Below, in pieces: positions 8,607-17,024 of a DNA stretch of 32,986 bases. The stretch is from Pleurocapsaceae cyanobacterium CSU_1_1 (GTDB lineage Bacteria > Cyanobacteriota > Cyanobacteriia > Cyanobacteriales > Xenococcaceae). The notes under the pieces are model-generated. The model had not been told where the DNA came from, ran no database searches, and saw nothing but the letters and a program-made list of their open reading frames with translations. Location of the stretch: positions 1 through 32,986 of the forward strand of contig JAAUOU010000048.1 in NCBI GenBank assembly GCA_012034765.1, read 5' to 3'. The translations under genes and the position numbers were made by a program. Position 1 is the stretch's first letter. Every line of letters begins with the position of its first letter.

Positions 8607-10073
8607 CTAGTTCACATCAGACTTATGATTATCTGCTTGTAAATTGTTAAACAGTTTTTTCCAGTCAGTATCACCTTGCTGTTCGGTTTCGTTAACTTCA
8701 AAAGTTTTGTTGACCGCATCAGGTAAATTCAGCGCCTGGATACAAAGTTCGGCGATCGCATCTCGGCTAACTTGTCCCCTTAAATTATCTCCTTGTTCGG
8801 CATACAGAGTTTTATCACCAGGTTGTTCGGTTAAAGCGCAGGGACGAATAATCGTGTAGGTCAAATTGCTAGATCTAATTGCTTCTTCTCCTCGCAATTT
8901 CCAGGTTAAGATTCCTCCAAGCTGATCGTTCATGCGTACTGCGGGTGGTTCTTCTGCTAAATTGATTCCTGGACGATTAGGGCGAGTAACTCCTGCTGAA
9001 CTTATGTGAATCAACTGGGGTTTAACTTGACCACCATAAGCCTTGATATATTCAACCTCCAGTTTAAATGAGCCTGGTTCAAACTGAGGATTTAGCTCCC
9101 CATCGTATTCAAACTTACTCAACATCAACTGCATTGAGTAAACTTTGGCAGCATCTAACTGGCTTGCTTCCTGCACGGTTTTAGCACGAAATACGGGAAT
9201 TAAATCCTTGAAGGGAATACGAACAGTTGTGGGGTAATCGTGAATCGTATCAAAAGAATAGCAATAACCAACCCCATCCCATTTACCTTCACAGCGAGTA
9301 ATGAATTTATAGCGTTTGCCATCTCCAATTACCCTCAGTTCAATTCCCTCGTAATCTGACAAATCCATTGGCGGTGTAAAGTTACGAGTCCGCACAGAGG
9401 CGAAACCGCCGTTGTTGTCTGTAGAAACAATCCCCGCAAAGATTGCTCTGTTGTCTGCCAAGCGAATTCTACTTTGGCTAACTCCTCCCATCACCACATC
9501 ATCTATTGCTCCCCAAGTTTCCTGTAAATCACTACTGGGATTAGCAAAATCAAAGATCATCTGTTCTCCCCGATGAGGAAGGTGTTGTGAGATAACCTGC
9601 AATAAATTTTTGATTCCTTCGTACTCCACTAATTCTGGAGTATCAACTACCTCTGGCAAATAAAATTTAATTCCCTGATAGTATTTCTCTCGATTAGGGG
9701 TATCTCCTTCTACTGGCTGCACTTTCGTACCCGTACAGCAAATTACCGCGCTAACTCCTGCCATCATGGCTGGGTTAAGAGTATCGGGGATAGTAAGATC
9801 AGCCTCAAATAACTCTACCTCTCCCAGCATAGCTCTAGCTCGATCTACATCCCTAACTAATCCTCGGACATGATAATTGCGAGCTAGTAATTTCTGCACG
9901 ACTCGTTTACCCACTCCACCCGTTGCACCAGCTACCAAAATTGTCATTTTTGTCTGATTATAAGATTGCGATGGGCTATTTAAAATTAATTTTTGCCATA
10001 AAGTATTGAGATTAGGAATGATCTCAAAAAAGGTTAACGTTTGCCAAAGTTGACTTAACTGACCCTTAGCCAC
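8607..10073 (-). CDS. SDR-family NAD(P)-binding protein with inserted CIA30 domain (HCF173-like)
   Basis: A 488-residue protein of three parts. Residues about 44-160 are the first half of an atypical short-chain dehydrogenase/NmrA-like Rossmann fold with the dinucleotide motif GATGGVGK (49-56). Residues about 171-345 are a CIA30 domain (MIFDFANPSSDLQETWGAID, DDVVMGGVSQS). Residues about 350-488 return to the SDR fold (LIHISSAGV, LTYTIIRPCALTE). This insertion architecture is the one described for the plant protein HCF173, which supports psbA translation and photosystem II assembly together with HCF244, the Ycf39 homologue. A Ycf39 gene lies 4.6 kb away. The N-terminal 42 residues precede a second possible start, Met43, in front of the Rossmann strand. 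Enzymatic activity is doubtful. Its function in this organism is inferred from architecture only. Confidence 0.82.
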   Translation of the reverse strand: MAKGQLSQLWQTLTFFEIIPNLNTLWQKLILNSPSQSYNQTKMTILVAGATGGVGKRVVQKLLARNYHVRGLVRDVDRARAMLGEVELFEADLTIPDTLNPAMMAGVSAVICCTGTKVQPVEGDTPNREKYYQGIKFYLPEVVDTPELVEYEGIKNLLQVISQHLPHRGEQMIFDFANPSSDLQETWGAIDDVVMGGVSQSRIRLADNRAIFAGIVSTDNNGGFASVRTRNFTPPMDLSDYEGIELRVIGDGKRYKFITRCEGKWDGVGYCYSFDTIHDYPTTVRIPFKDLIPVFRAKTVQEASQLDAAKVYSMQLMLSKFEYDGELNPQFEPGSFKLEVEYIKAYGGQVKPQLIHISSAGVTRPNRPGINLAEEPPAVRMNDQLGGILTWKLRGEEAIRSSNLTYTIIRPCALTEQPGDKTLYAEQGDNLRGQVSRDAIAELCIQALNLPDAVNKTFEVNETEQQGDTDWKKLFNNLQADNHKSDVN

Positions 10074-10215
10074 AGTATTATCAAGATTATCAAGAAGTTT
10101 TCAGAGAATCTAACAGACCCTATAGTTATCTTATATCTTAGTCTCATCTAACGATCTTCTGTGAATATTGCGGATCCGTAGGGTAGGCGAAACTTAATCG
10201 CTTTTGACCAAATAA

Positions 10216-11292
10216 CTACCAATAGTTACTAATTACTTTACGGTGTAAGGTACTATTGGCACGAATAAAAATGCTGAGGTCTACGATAAACGCCAAGGTA
10301 GCAATGGGAATCCGCAACAAGGCTTTTTGTAAAGAATGATTTTTTAAAGATCTATAGCGACGAAACACTAGAGGAATGGGAATGAGCCACCACTTTTCCT
10401 GAACTAAAGAATTACGGACAAAATCGTTAAGCCAAAACGGGTTTTCCCGATTCATTTTGTTAATTAGCATTCCTGCCGTCAATTCTGGACTACCCCTAAA
10501 GGATCCCGCTTCGCATAATTTTTCCTGTAGGTAGTAAGTTAAAAAGATATTAACAACGATGCCAACCACAACTCTAACTTCATGATTAATCAATTCTAAA
10601 GGATTAGTGTAAGCTTCAAATATATGAGAAGCTTCAGTTACTCTGACAATTCTTTTGGTAAAAGTAGGATTTTTTAGCGTAAAGTTTTCGCTGATGATCA
10701 TTTGAGTTAAAAACCCATCTTCCACAGGCAATCCTACTGGCATCCAAATATTACGTAATGCTTCGGCACGACCACAATAAAGCTGTCCACAAATATATAG
10801 TTGACCTGCATTAGACGATTGAGAAACTGCCACAGACAATTTATCAATCCAGCTCTTATTTTCTTTTAGCTCGATATCTTTAATTGGTCGATCTAGAGCA
10901 ATCCAATATTCTGGATTTTTAACTAATACCTCGATCATTTTTTCTAAAGTTTGATAATTATGCAATTTAATATCTGCATCCAGCAAACAAAAGAAGTTAG
11001 TATCAGGCGCTGAAAATTGATGGACAAATAAATTCCAAGCATTACTTTTACCTGCTTCTTTTACTTCACATACTCTCCAATTCAAAGATGTTTTATGGAT
11101 AAACTCTATCTGTTTTAAGGTATTGCGAGCTACATCTGCTGTATTATCACTACAGCCATTAGCAACAACAATAATTTCAACTGAATATTTTTTATCTACA
11201 CTTGTTAATAAGCTTTGTTGACCAAGAGATTGTAGCAAAGCTGCAATTAAATCTGATTCATTATGAGCTAAAATACCAATACTTAATTTCAT
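10216..11292 (-). CDS. glycosyltransferase family 2
   Basis: A 358-residue GT-A enzyme. It begins with KLSIGILAHNESDLI, the usual GT2 nucleotide-binding start. The metal-binding acidic motif is LLDADIKL (Asp105-x-Asp107), and a later acidic pair is in PVEDGFLTQM, near 191-192. Hydrophobic segments in the C-terminal half (VVVGIVVNIFLTYYL; TLAFIVDLSIFI) suggest membrane association. Residues 260-267 (CEAGSFRG) are encoded by an in-frame copy of the dispersed GCGAAGC/ATCCTTTAGG repeat at 10493-10514, so this stretch is probably an insertion. The gene diverges from the GH57 gene across 369 bases. Donor and acceptor are unknown. Confidence 0.83.
   Translation of the reverse strand: MKLSIGILAHNESDLIAALLQSLGQQSLLTSVDKKYSVEIIVVANGCSDNTADVARNTLKQIEFIHKTSLNWRVCEVKEAGKSNAWNLFVHQFSAPDTNFFCLLDADIKLHNYQTLEKMIEVLVKNPEYWIALDRPIKDIELKENKSWIDKLSVAVSQSSNAGQLYICGQLYCGRAEALRNIWMPVGLPVEDGFLTQMIISENFTLKNPTFTKRIVRVTEASHIFEAYTNPLELINHEVRVVVGIVVNIFLTYYLQEKLCEAGSFRGSPELTAGMLINKMNRENPFWLNDFVRNSLVQEKWWLIPIPLVFRRYRSLKNHSLQKALLRIPIATLAFIVDLSIFIRANSTLHRKVISNYW
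10493..10514 (-). repeat. Dispersed short repeat copy inside the GT2 gene
   Basis: On the coding strand this reads GCGAAGC, GG, then GATCCTTTAGGGG. It is the same arrangement as the copy inside tnpB at 32831-32852 and close to the intergenic copies at 41-138 and 6355-6388. It stays in frame and contributes about eight residues to the host protein. Confidence 0.75.
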
Positions 11293-11661
11293 AACTTAAA
11301 TATTTATCAAGAAATACAGTGTTTATTTGGTTCTTATTTTCTTAACTATTTACTTTAAAAGTAATTGATTCAATAGCTCTCGCAAAAAAATGAGATGAAT
11401 TGCTCAAATCAAGGTAATTATCAAGGTGTTGTTTTGTAAGCAAATGCATACATATAGTGTAAATTGGGTGATACTAAGTAAGTTTACAATGCAAAAATAA
11501 ATACTGTGTAAAAAAACGATGAAGTATGTATAAAGTTCTGATTTTTTATTTTCTCAATGATATTTGGTCAGCCTGCAATATTTTGATAATTTAAAAGTTG
11601 ATTTAGCAACCTAGAATTAAACCAACTACTAATCATCTCAAAGAATATCAGAGGACAATTT
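11293..11661. other. Divergent intergenic region, AT-rich, no gene seen
   Basis: These 369 bases lie between the divergent GT2 and GH57 genes and must carry both promoters. A good ribosome binding site, AGAGGA at 11650-11655, sits six bases before the GH57 start. I see no ORF, tRNA-like fold, clear terminator or convincing promoter pair. Confidence 0.6.
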
Positions 11662-13137
11662 ATGTCTACCGCTACAGCATCTAATCATTTAACAGTTGTG
11701 AACAATGGCTTACCCAATATTTGTGGTTGGGAGGCAGAAATTGCGATCGCCGTAAATCAGGCTCGACCGATATTTTTACCCGACAGTAACATTGATCTTA
11801 ATCAGGTTAATGCTGCTTTTGCCTGCGCTCTCCATATGCATCAACCGACTATTCCCGCAGGAGCAAATGGTGAACTGATCGGCAATCTGCAAAATATGTT
11901 TGAACATCCCCATGATGGAGATAACCATAATGCCGAAGCTTTCGCCTGGTGCTATTCCCGTATGGGAGATTGGATTCCTGAGCTGGTGGCTAATGGTTGC
12001 AGTCCGCGAATTATGCTGGATTATTCGGGTAATCTGCTGTGGAGTTTTCAGCAGATGGATCGTCACGATATTTTGGATAAACTCAAGAAAATCACCTGTG
12101 ATGCCACCTATCATCCTTATGTCGAATGGTTAGGGACGATGTGGAGTCATGCCGTAATTCCCTCTACCCCAATTCCCGATCTCAAGCTGCATATTCAGGC
12201 TTGGCAACATTATTTTGCCGCCATGTTTGGTTATGATGCTTTGGCGCGAGTCAAAGGTTTTTCGCCTCCAGAAATGCACCTGCCCAATCATCCCGATACT
12301 CTCTACGAATATATTAAAGCTCTCAAAGAATGCGGTTATCGCTGGCTACTCGTACAGGAACATTCCGTAGAAAGAATAGACGGTTCAAGTTTACATCACG
12401 ATGATAAATATATTCCCAATCGTTTAGTTGCCCGTAATTCTCAGGGGGAGACTATCAGCATTACTGCACTAATTAAAACTCAGGGTTCAGACACTAAGCT
12501 AGTGGCGCAAATGCAGCCTTACCATGAAGCCAAAAGTAGAGGCAAACAAATGATCGGCAATGTTTCTGTACCAAGCTGCGTCAGTCAAATTGCCGATGGA
12601 GAAAACGGCGGTGTGATGATGAATGAATATGCTCGTGATTTCCAGCCTGTGTGGTATGAGCTAAAAAATCGGCAAAATGTCGTGGGGTTAAACGGGACAG
12701 AGTATATCGAACTAATTGAGACTGCGGGAGTTAATCCCGAAGATTATCCCCTCTGTCAGGCGGTAGGACAACATAAAATTTGGCAGGAAGTAAATCCTGA
12801 TGCTGCTACTCCTGAAAAAGTAGCTAAAGCGATCGCTCATCTTCAAGCAACAGACCACCAGTTTCATATGGATGGAGCATCCTGGACAGACGATCTTAGC
12901 TGGGTTAAGGGGTATGAAAATGTTCTCGAACCAATGAATCAGTTGAGTGCCATGTTTCATCAAAAATATGATGCTCTAGTAGCTCAAGATCCTGAAGTTA
13001 CCAAAACTAAAGAATATCAAGAGGCTTTGTTGTATGTACTCTTAGTCGAAACAAGCTGTTTCCGCTATTGGGGACAGGGTACTTGGACAGACTATGCCAG
13101 GGAACTATTCCGCCGAGGTGAATCTTTACTGAAATAA
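11662..13137 (+). CDS. glycoside hydrolase family 57 protein
   Basis: A 491-residue GH57-type enzyme, the family that includes alpha-amylases, branching enzymes and 4-alpha-glucanotransferases acting on glycogen-like glucans. The family motif HMHQP is at residues 58-62. Conserved later stretches include FSPPEMHLPNHPDTLYEYI, YRWLLVQEHSVE and DGASWTDDLSW. The exact catalytic Glu and Asp cannot be assigned safely by eye. It is shorter than GH57 branching enzymes and has no recognizable extra domain or signal peptide, so it is probably cytosolic. The start is fixed by AGAGGA six bases upstream. It stands alone and ends at a convergent palindromic gap shared with the phycobiliprotein-like gene. 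Confidence 0.87.
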   Translation: MSTATASNHLTVVNNGLPNICGWEAEIAIAVNQARPIFLPDSNIDLNQVNAAFACALHMHQPTIPAGANGELIGNLQNMFEHPHDGDNHNAEAFAWCYSRMGDWIPELVANGCSPRIMLDYSGNLLWSFQQMDRHDILDKLKKITCDATYHPYVEWLGTMWSHAVIPSTPIPDLKLHIQAWQHYFAAMFGYDALARVKGFSPPEMHLPNHPDTLYEYIKALKECGYRWLLVQEHSVERIDGSSLHHDDKYIPNRLVARNSQGETISITALIKTQGSDTKLVAQMQPYHEAKSRGKQMIGNVSVPSCVSQIADGENGGVMMNEYARDFQPVWYELKNRQNVVGLNGTEYIELIETAGVNPEDYPLCQAVGQHKIWQEVNPDAATPEKVAKAIAHLQATDHQFHMDGASWTDDLSWVKGYENVLEPMNQLSAMFHQKYDALVAQDPEVTKTKEYQEALLYVLLVETSCFRYWGQGTWTDYARELFRRGESLLK

Positions 13138-13147
13138 TGAATCAAAC

Positions 13148-13175
13148 GTAGGAGTCAACGGCCGTTGACCCCTAC
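13148..13175. repeat. Near-perfect 28-base palindrome in a convergent gap
   Basis: The left arm is GTAGGAGTCAACGG and the right arm CCGTTGACCCCTAC. Only one pair fails (A opposite C at the fifth position). It lies midway between two convergent stop codons (13137 and 13199) and could fold in either transcript. The outer GTAGG...CCTAC arms resemble the palindrome at 18476-18501. A family of GTAGGGG-flanked dispersed palindromes is familiar from cyanobacterial genomes. It may act as a two-way terminator, but there is no U-run after it. Confidence 0.85.
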
Positions 13176-13198
13176 AGGATCATGTAACCAGTAACATT

Positions 13199-13771
13199 TT
13201 AACTAACAGCCGAAAATTGACCCATGGATTCAATCAAGCGATCAAAATAAGGTTCTAGATCCTTCTGTGCTGCTGGTTCAAAATATTTGAGACTAAACAC
13301 TTTTAACTGTTCCAAGCCTAAAACCATGGCATCTAAAGGAACTTCTAACTCTTGATAAAGCTGTTCCATATAGCTCAAACCGCGATCGCTCGTATAGTCA
13401 ATTCGCTGCGCGCTGATACCATAGCTAATACAGCGGAGAAAGTGCCAAAAGTCACGCCAACAGGCTTCTGCCCGCAGGGGTGGATATAAACCACCTCCAG
13501 GTTCGGTAATCCCTGGATTAGCCTCTAATACCACGGCTCTGGCATCAGAAACTATTTCTACTACGCGATCGCGCAATACTTTTCCCTGTGCTAAATTGGG
13601 GGCTAAATTCGGGGCGATCGCCTGGATTTGAGCAATATCTTCATCCCTTAGATACCTGCTCTCATCATCTGCCTGTTGAAAAATCCCTACTATCGACTCA
13701 GGATAATCTTGCCAGTCAAAACTTACAATCCGCGACTTGGCGATTAATTCTTTTACTTTGTCACTCAGCAT
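13199..13771 (-). CDS. phycobiliprotein-like (phycobilisome alpha/beta family) protein
   Basis: A 190-residue globin-like protein of the phycobilisome family. The stretch YPPLRAEACWRDFWHFLRC matches the bilin-attachment region of phycobiliproteins: Cys104 sits where the conserved chromophore cysteine lies, with Arg106-Asp107 after it and Tyr117 in the following helix. Elsewhere it is divergent and it has a C-terminal extension, so it is not a standard CpcA/B or ApcA-F subunit. It may be a minor core component, a bilin-binding regulator or an assembly factor. It diverges from the HEAT-repeat gene at 13892, related to bilin-lyase families, with about 120 bases between the starts. Confidence 0.82.
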   Translation of the reverse strand: MLSDKVKELIAKSRIVSFDWQDYPESIVGIFQQADDESRYLRDEDIAQIQAIAPNLAPNLAQGKVLRDRVVEIVSDARAVVLEANPGITEPGGGLYPPLRAEACWRDFWHFLRCISYGISAQRIDYTSDRGLSYMEQLYQELEVPLDAMVLGLEQLKVFSLKYFEPAAQKDLEPYFDRLIESMGQFSAVS

Positions 13772-13891
13772 TCTTTGATCCTTCAGGTTCGGACGTGTCT
13801 ACTAGATATATTCACTATATATCTTCCTCAAGACAGCTATCGATCGGCAACAATATAAAGTAAGGTAAAATCGCAATTCAAACTTCAGTTT

Positions 13892-14548
13892 ATGGACATA
13901 GAACAGATAAAAAACGCCCTCAATGATGCCGATCCTCAGCAAAGAATGAAGGGAATTCGAGAACTGAGAAATTATGAAGCAGATGTTGCTACGCCATTGC
14001 TAATCAACCATATCAACGACCAAGAATTTTTAGTCCGCTCATTTGTCGCGATGGGTTTGGGTAGAAAACAGAGCGACGCTGCTTTCGAGGCTCTCTTGAC
14101 CATGATTAACCAAGATCAAGATCCTAATGTTCGCTCCGAGGCTGCCAATTCCTTATCTTACTATGGTGAAGTTGCACTCCCTTATCTGAGGGCAATGTAT
14201 GAGTCTGACGATCATTGGTTAGTGCGTCGTAGTATCATTGCTGCCATCGTCGATCTTAAAAGTCCTCAAGAATTATTAGAAATCTGTCAAATTGGTCTGT
14301 CAGGAGAAGATGAACCCGTGATGGAATCTTGTCTTAGCGCTTTGGGTTTGCTAGGTAAGTCAGAGCAAGAGCCAGCAGCTTTGAAGCTACTTTTAGCTTT
14401 TGCTGACGATCAATCTTGGCGTGTTCGTCTTCAAGTAGCCAAATCCTTGGGTAGATATGACCATCCAGAAGCGATCGCCACTTTGAGCAAACTTAAGACA
14501 GATCCCGATCATCGAGTCGTTGGCGCAGCCTTGGAAAGTATGATCTAA
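13892..14548 (+). CDS. HEAT-repeat protein (IaiH / phycobilin-lyase-like)
   Basis: A 218-residue protein made almost entirely of HEAT-like helical repeats of about 31 residues. Examples are DADPQQRMKGIRELRNYE, INDQEFLVRSFVAMGLGRK, QDQDPNVRSEAANSLSYYG, DQSWRVRLQVAKSLGRYD and DPDHRVVGAALESMI. The family includes CpcE/NblB-type bilin lyases and the Synechocystis protein IaiH, which was reported to interact with an IscA-type iron-sulfur protein. Length and repeat pattern fit IaiH best in my reading, but without a search I do not give a symbol. It starts divergently from the phycobiliprotein-like gene and is followed by ycf39 after 101 bases on the same strand. Confidence 0.8.
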   Translation: MDIEQIKNALNDADPQQRMKGIRELRNYEADVATPLLINHINDQEFLVRSFVAMGLGRKQSDAAFEALLTMINQDQDPNVRSEAANSLSYYGEVALPYLRAMYESDDHWLVRRSIIAAIVDLKSPQELLEICQIGLSGEDEPVMESCLSALGLLGKSEQEPAALKLLLAFADDQSWRVRLQVAKSLGRYDHPEAIATLSKLKTDPDHRVVGAALESMI

Positions 14549-14649
14549 AACCTAATTTTATCGATCTTTTCATAATCTAGTTCGATAAACAAATGACTCT
14601 TTGATAAAATACTTAGAGAAACGTTAAAAAACATTACAAAAGTCCTTAA

Positions 14650-15630
14650 ATGAAATTATTGGTAGTTGGCGCAACTGGCACCTTGGGTAGACAGGTAGCT
14701 CGTCAGGCTTTGGATGAAGACCATGAGGTACGCTGTTTAGTACGGAATCCCAACAAGGCAATTTTTCTCAAAGAATGGGGGGCGGAGATAGTTAAAGGGG
14801 ATCTTTGCGATCCCGCGACTCTTGCTCCGGCTTTGGAAGGTGTTGATGCCGTGATTGATGCTGCTACCGCTAGAGTTACCGATAATCTCCGCGCCAGAGA
14901 CGTTGATTGGACTGGCAAAGTTAATTTAATTCAAGCGACTAAAGCTGCGGGAGTGGATAGATATATCTTTTTCTCGGTGTTGAATGCGGATAAATATCCT
15001 GAAGTACCGCTGATGGATATTAAGCGTTGTACAGAAGTATTTTTGGCTGAATCTGGATTGAATTATACTGTGCTGCAATTAGCTGGCTTTATGCAGGGTT
15101 TAATCAGCCAATATGCGATCCCGATTCTGGAAGAACAAGTGGTATGGGTATCAGGAGAAAGTACTCCCATTGCCTATATGAACACTCAGGATATTGCTAA
15201 GTTTGCCGTTCGTGCTTTATCAGTGCCTGAAACTGGAAAGAAAACTTTTCCTGTGGTGGGAACAAAAGCCTGGGGTGCTTATGAGATTATGAACCTTTGT
15301 GAAAATCTCTCAGGTAAGAAGACTAGAATTTCCCGTATATCTTTAACAGTATTAGGGATTTTGCGTCGAATTACCCGCTTTTGTGAATGGGGACAAAACA
15401 CAGCAGATCGTCTTATGTTTGCTGAAGTTTTGGCTAGTGGCAAACCTCAAGATGCGCCCATGGAGGAAGTGTATAAAACCTTTGGTTTAGATCCTCAAGA
15501 AACTACTACTTTAGAGGAATATATGAAGGAATACTTCAGTCGTATCATGAAAAAACTCAAAGAAATCGATTATGAGAAAAATAAAGGTAAGAAGAAAAAA
15601 GGTACAATTCCCTATCGTAATCAGTTTTAG
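14650..15630 (+). CDS. ycf39: Ycf39, photosystem II assembly factor (atypical SDR, HCF244 homologue)
   Basis: A 326-residue NmrA-like SDR protein with the dinucleotide motif GATGTLG at residues 7-13 and no usual Tyr-x3-Lys catalytic pair. Diagnostic stretches are RCLVRNPNKAIFLKEWGAEI, YIFFSVLNADKYPEVPLMDI and FPVVGTKAWGAYEIMNLCE. Ycf39 works with high-light-inducible proteins to deliver chlorophyll to newly made D1 during photosystem II reaction-centre assembly; the plant homologue HCF244 also supports psbA translation. The C-terminus ends in a Lys-rich tail (KNKGKKKKG). It is convergent with the EamA transporter gene. A weak AGGCTA/TAGCCT hairpin at 15648-15672 lies between them. Confidence 0.93.
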   Translation: MKLLVVGATGTLGRQVARQALDEDHEVRCLVRNPNKAIFLKEWGAEIVKGDLCDPATLAPALEGVDAVIDAATARVTDNLRARDVDWTGKVNLIQATKAAGVDRYIFFSVLNADKYPEVPLMDIKRCTEVFLAESGLNYTVLQLAGFMQGLISQYAIPILEEQVVWVSGESTPIAYMNTQDIAKFAVRALSVPETGKKTFPVVGTKAWGAYEIMNLCENLSGKKTRISRISLTVLGILRRITRFCEWGQNTADRLMFAEVLASGKPQDAPMEEVYKTFGLDPQETTTLEEYMKEYFSRIMKKLKEIDYEKNKGKKKKGTIPYRNQF

Positions 15631-15647
15631 TTAACTCTTAAAACAAC

Positions 15648-15672
15648 AGGCTATTTAATTACTATTTAGCCT
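15648..15672. terminator. Possible weak hairpin between convergent genes
   Basis: AGGCTA at 15648-15653 pairs with TAGCCT at 15667-15672 around a 13-base AT-rich loop, in the gap between ycf39 and the convergent transporter gene. The stem is only six pairs and no clean U-run follows, so terminator activity is uncertain. Confidence 0.25.
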
Positions 15673-15729
15673 TAGCCTTGTTTATTTAATTAATTGATCT
15701 TGTTTGTCATGGAAAATGCTGTATTCAAT

Positions 15730-16782
15730 TTATTCAACTATCTTTTCTGAAGAAGTAAGATTAAGAGGTATTTCTGCTTTATTTTCAGTAGGTACAGAAG
15801 ATGCTTTTATGTCTAATTTATGAGTTTTTCGAGTAAATTTGGCAGCTATCTGCTCTCTTTGATTAATTAGATAAATACTGATTACAGTCAAGAAAACTCC
15901 TCCTGATTGAAGGCTGCTTAAGACTTCTGATAGTAGAATCGTACCAAATAGTAGAGCAAAAATTGGTGTCAGAAAAGTTAAGGCGCTAAGGCTGGTTAAA
16001 TTTCCTTTGGAAGCTAAATAAAAGAAAATTCCATAGGCGATCGCACTGCCGAAAACCGTTGCATATCCCAGAGATAGCCAGTTTTCTACCGTCATATTCT
16101 GCCACTGTTGGGATTCTTGTAGCGCGGACAGACTGAATAAAGGCACTCCGCCAATAATCATGTGCCAACCTGTAGCCACCACGGGATCGGCATAACGACT
16201 GACATAAGGAATCATTACCGTACCTACTGCCATTGACAAAGAAGCCAGCAGCATTAACCATTCGCCATTATCAAATAATCCGAGCCAGTTAACCTCTACT
16301 GCCCCTAAATCCCCTGCCAATAGACTATAGATCCAGGGATCGGGGACACCAATTAAACTGATCCCTAAAACGCCAATGCCTAAGCCCAGCCAACCCCATA
16401 AGCCAATTACCTCACCGAATAAAAAGCTTGACAAAAGCGCCACCGCTAGGGGCTGAGAATCAATCATTACCGATCCCAGCCCCGCTCCTGTTTTAACTAT
16501 TCCCTGAGCAAGAAAACCTTGAAACATTGCTCCATCAACTAGGGCAAAAGCTAAAATCCATAACCAGGCTTGCCAAGTTTTGGGCTGAGGCAACCTTAAT
16601 ACTAGTGAAACTAGCAAAACCAAAATTCCCGCAGGTACTAATCTAACTCCCGCCATAAAAAAGGGTGTGGTGTTAGGAATTACTCCTTTCATCGCCACCA
16701 TCGCTGTACCCCAAAGGAAAAAAGGCGCAATTAATAGCAAAGCTTTGGGCAAGGATGAGGTGGAATTAGAATTGAACTGCAT
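15730..16782 (-). CDS. EamA/DMT-superfamily transporter
   Basis: A 350-residue polytopic membrane protein with about ten hydrophobic helices arranged as two EamA repeats. Family stretches include LLIAPFFLWGTAMVAMKGVI at the start, DGAMFQGFLAQGI and SVMIDSQPLAVALLSSFLFG at the end of the first repeat, and SALTFLTPIFALLFGTILLS at the end of the second. DMT transporters of this type export metabolites or amino acids. The substrate cannot be told from sequence. A hydrophilic C-terminal tail of about 40 residues follows the last helix. It is convergent with ycf39. Confidence 0.87.
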   Translation of the reverse strand: MQFNSNSTSSLPKALLLIAPFFLWGTAMVAMKGVIPNTTPFFMAGVRLVPAGILVLLVSLVLRLPQPKTWQAWLWILAFALVDGAMFQGFLAQGIVKTGAGLGSVMIDSQPLAVALLSSFLFGEVIGLWGWLGLGIGVLGISLIGVPDPWIYSLLAGDLGAVEVNWLGLFDNGEWLMLLASLSMAVGTVMIPYVSRYADPVVATGWHMIIGGVPLFSLSALQESQQWQNMTVENWLSLGYATVFGSAIAYGIFFYLASKGNLTSLSALTFLTPIFALLFGTILLSEVLSSLQSGGVFLTVISIYLINQREQIAAKFTRKTHKLDIKASSVPTENKAEIPLNLTSSEKIVE

Positions 16783-16925
16783 GGAAGATATGGAAGATCA
16801 AGATAACAGAATACCTGTATATGAGTTTACTCAATTCTCAAATAATTTGTAGTTTTGTTAAGTTGTGTTTGATTGGCGATTGGGATCAATCCACCCTGAG
16901 TTATTGTCATTCGGATATGCCCTTG

Positions 16926-16957
16926 CCCTAAAGGAAGAGGCAAAGGATTAGCCCTTT
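16926..16957. repeat. Degenerate copy of the dispersed short repeat
   Basis: On the plus strand CCCTAAAGGA is followed a few bases later by AAAGGATTAGCCC. These are the reverse complements of TCCTTTAGGG and GGGCTAATCCTTT, the two ends of the repeat seen intact at 93-134. The arrangement looks like two overlapping or rearranged copies in the gap between the EamA and DUF1816 genes. Confidence 0.5.
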
Positions 16958-17024
16958 ATGGCAACCGCGATCGCCAGTAAACAAGTAAGGGTCATTATTT
17001 ATCAATCAATGCAGCAACTAACAA

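Noticed and set aside
11776-12963. Several ORFs of 77-112 residues on both strands inside the GH57 gene
   Set aside because: The GH57 frame has clear family motifs throughout; these have none.
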